Shown piece by piece: positions 62,235-64,000 of a stretch of DNA of 64,000 nucleotides. Source of the stretch: Diploscapter coronatus (taxonomy: Eukaryota; Nematoda; Chromadorea; Rhabditida; Rhabditidae). Location of the stretch: NCBI GenBank assembly GCA_964036155.1, contig OZ038422.1, positions 15,027,201 to 15,091,200 on the forward strand, in the 5' to 3' direction. Both the position numbers and the translations under genes were made by a program. The notes under the pieces are model-generated. The model ran no database searches. It was not told where the DNA came from and saw nothing but the letters and a program-made list of their open reading frames with translations. Each line of letters begins with the position of its first letter. Position 1 is the stretch's first letter.

Positions 62235-64000
62235 TCAGATACCTAGATACTAGTTTGAAAGCTCGATTTAAAGATTTCATACCTTATTCCCGCTGGTTAT
62301 CGCTTTCATATTCTTCTCGCTCATTCGCGTCTCTCGAGTTATCAGCGTAAATGACTCGGGTTGGTCCGTGGCAATTGGGTAGAACAGTACATTCGCCTGA
62401 AGATGAATCCTAACTCGATCCGCCATTTATGTGTCATACCAACAAGCACAGCGCCCCATTGCAGATGAAAACCCACTTCCACTCATGATAATTATATTCG
62501 TCATGTACGAATATTGCCACCCACAAGGGTGCGACAAATAACGCGACGCATTTCATAAATTGTATTCCGGCCAAAATAAAATGGGCGTATTGTCTGAAAT
62601 CATCCTATAAAACACGTCTCATGAGAAGCTTTTCATGAAAAGAAAATGATGGGGAAGGTACGAGTGTAAGCGCATTCTTGCTTAGCGTCAAAACTGCCTA
62701 TCGGCACGGATCGGCAGCGTGAATTGCCGATCGGCAGTTTTGACGCCGAATACTAGAGATTGTGTCAGAATTACTCGGAGAATCTGGAGAAATGTTTACC
62801 TCGACGCCAGAGTTCCGCACTTGTAGAAACCTCCAGGATTGAGACCCATAGCTGAAAAGACAGAAGCAAAAAGTGCCACTCCAGTATAATTGTATTCGGC
62901 GGGAACGATTCCGATCAAAAGACAGCATAAACCTGCCAGACCGACTGCGATCGAGTTGAAGAAGCGCATCCGCCAGATTTCTGGGACGCATCTGAAAATT
63001 TAAGGATATTCTAGTCGTTTTTACTCTCATTGTGTATCCTGAAGGAATATAATTAATTCTTCCAATTTGCTACATTTCTCCTTAATCTCTTCTTTTAATC
63101 CGTTGAAACTATAAAGTTCTTTTTTCTGAAGACATATGATAATCATAGCATACTTCATGTAATCTGAAATGAACCCGAAGGCCATCTTTAGCGGTAAATG
63201 AATGCTGGCACTGATCGACACGAGGATTCCAGTTTCTTTAACTCCGAACTTGAGAATGTTCCGGAAGTAGAGTGGGGCATAGGTCAGCAACAGCACAACG
63301 GTGACCATTTCAGTAAACGCATTGCTCCAAACGATTATAATCGTTTTGTTTGTGATAATTGCCTAAAGAAATCTTTCGTTGGAATTCAGCAGCAATACTC
63401 TAATTCACGAAGTGATGTGATTCGCCTTTCGGAAATTAAAAAGAAGCTTTTTCTAGAATGGAACTTTCGGTGTGTTCGAGGATCCCCATGTATTGAGCTT
63501 TTCTTGTTGTTTTCTAAAGTTCTAAGAAGTTGTCAATTAGAGAGGAATAGACTGGTGAATTTTAGCTAGCACGTGAATTCTACCGAGATGATTGTCTATT
63601 AGAGTATGATCAGCATCTGTGACCTATTTGACAATCGATTAACTCTCAAATTACCTTGTAAGGAATGAAACTGTCTCTTTTGATATGCGCTTCCGTCTTG
63701 TCCTTTTGTATTTTGCCGAGTTCTTTCTGCGAGACAGACTTGTGGAACTGAAATTGAAATTTCTTTAGATCGTTTTGTGGATGAGCACCTGTGGGTCGTC
63801 AGTGTAAAAATAGATCCACGCAAGAAAAGAGAGTAAAGTGAAACTTCCGAAGACGTAGTACGCTGAGCGCCAGCCCCAGGAGGACACGCAGAGCTAAATG
63901 TTCACATTTTGGAAGTATAAATTTGTGGCATGAACTAGGTTTTTAGAATTTTGTCCCTACCCATCCGGCTATTGGATTCGTGACGACTGAAGCTACTGGA
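62235..64000 (-). CDS. SLC17-like anion transporter, partial (5' end outside window)
   Basis: Exons on the minus strand: 64000-63961 (continues beyond the window), 63893-63789, 63747-63655, 63362-63154, 62991-62800, 62593-62440, 62396-62283 and 62249-62235. The visible C-terminal part shows the MFS/SLC17 pattern: ASVVTNPIAGW, SSWGWRSAYYVFGS, the cytoplasmic KELGKIQKDKTE and FIPYK, then LYFRNILKFGVKETGILVS, a FISDYMK loop, LNPGGFYKCGTLASRQYAHF and a final helix pair, ending YLGI. SLC17 members are proton- or sodium-coupled organic or phosphate anion carriers, including vesicular glutamate and sialic acid transporters; the substrate here cannot be told. The last exon encodes only four residues after a 33-nt intron and is uncertain. 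Intron 62799-62594 contains a strong hairpin. Confidence 0.85.
62685..62746. repeat. Near-perfect 22-bp hairpin in a transporter intron
   Basis: GCGTCAAAACTGCC(T)ATCGGCA at 62685-62706 pairs with 62725-62746 with a single mismatch, leaving an 18-nt loop that contains a third GATCGGCAG. Arm and loop sizes resemble a pre-miRNA (an intronic one, as no gene on the plus strand covers it), but short palindromic transposable elements have the same shape. Confidence 0.6.

Noticed and set aside
1..64000. tRNA genes, rRNA, CRISPR arrays, operons or bacterial-type elements
   Set aside because: No tRNA B-box-like GGTTCGANNCC in a folding context, no rRNA and no regular spacer array were seen; the sequence is eukaryotic.

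Overview
The window is nuclear DNA of a free-living-type rhabditid nematode. Evidence: AT-rich sequence, many introns of 35-50 nt with TTTCAG/TTTTAG acceptors, clustered nematode-specific chemoreceptors, nematode C-type lectins, an F-box gene with a long C-terminal region, tandem CYP3-clan P450s and a dlg-1 orthologue. The species cannot be named from sequence alone. Every multi-exon model below was translated by hand and its intron phases checked; weak joins are stated.

Layout. 1-3.95 kb: no intact gene; faint coding relics, a diverged direct repeat and a GC-rich hairpin island. 3.95-11.57 kb, minus strand: four seven-transmembrane receptors, namely one neuropeptide-type class A GPCR, two Srd-like chemoreceptors and one Srh/Sri-like receptor. 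12.35-14.35 kb, plus: F-box gene. 15.2-20.15 kb, plus: three C-type lectin genes in tandem, the second followed by half a vWA domain. 20.6-23.2 kb, minus: UNC-93-like membrane protein. 25.1-32.7 kb, minus: three tandem cytochrome P450s with mosaic sequence sharing and a shared upstream TGATGCAAA motif. 32.7-42.9 kb: gene-poor, largely pyrimidine-rich upstream region of dlg-1. 42.96-50.26 kb, plus: dlg-1, a complete MAGUK (L27, three PDZ, SH3, hook, GUK). 52.3-56.9 kb, plus: two related multi-pass receptors of uncertain family. 60.1-61.9 kb, plus: a third Srd-like receptor with the same exon lengths as those at 6-10 kb. 62.2-64.0 kb, minus: SLC17-like transporter running off the window.

Together the window reads as one conserved epithelial-polarity gene set in fast-evolving environment-facing families (chemosensation, lectins, xenobiotic metabolism, F-box). 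No operon or toxin/antidote system was found. The most interesting signals are four GC-AG introns, gene-conversion mosaics in the lectin and P450 arrays, a heme-loop Phe-to-Trp change, a shared TGATGCAAA promoter motif, a GC-rich patch at the dlg-1 5' end that is either promoter or coding exon, and several strong inverted repeats, one shaped like a pre-miRNA.
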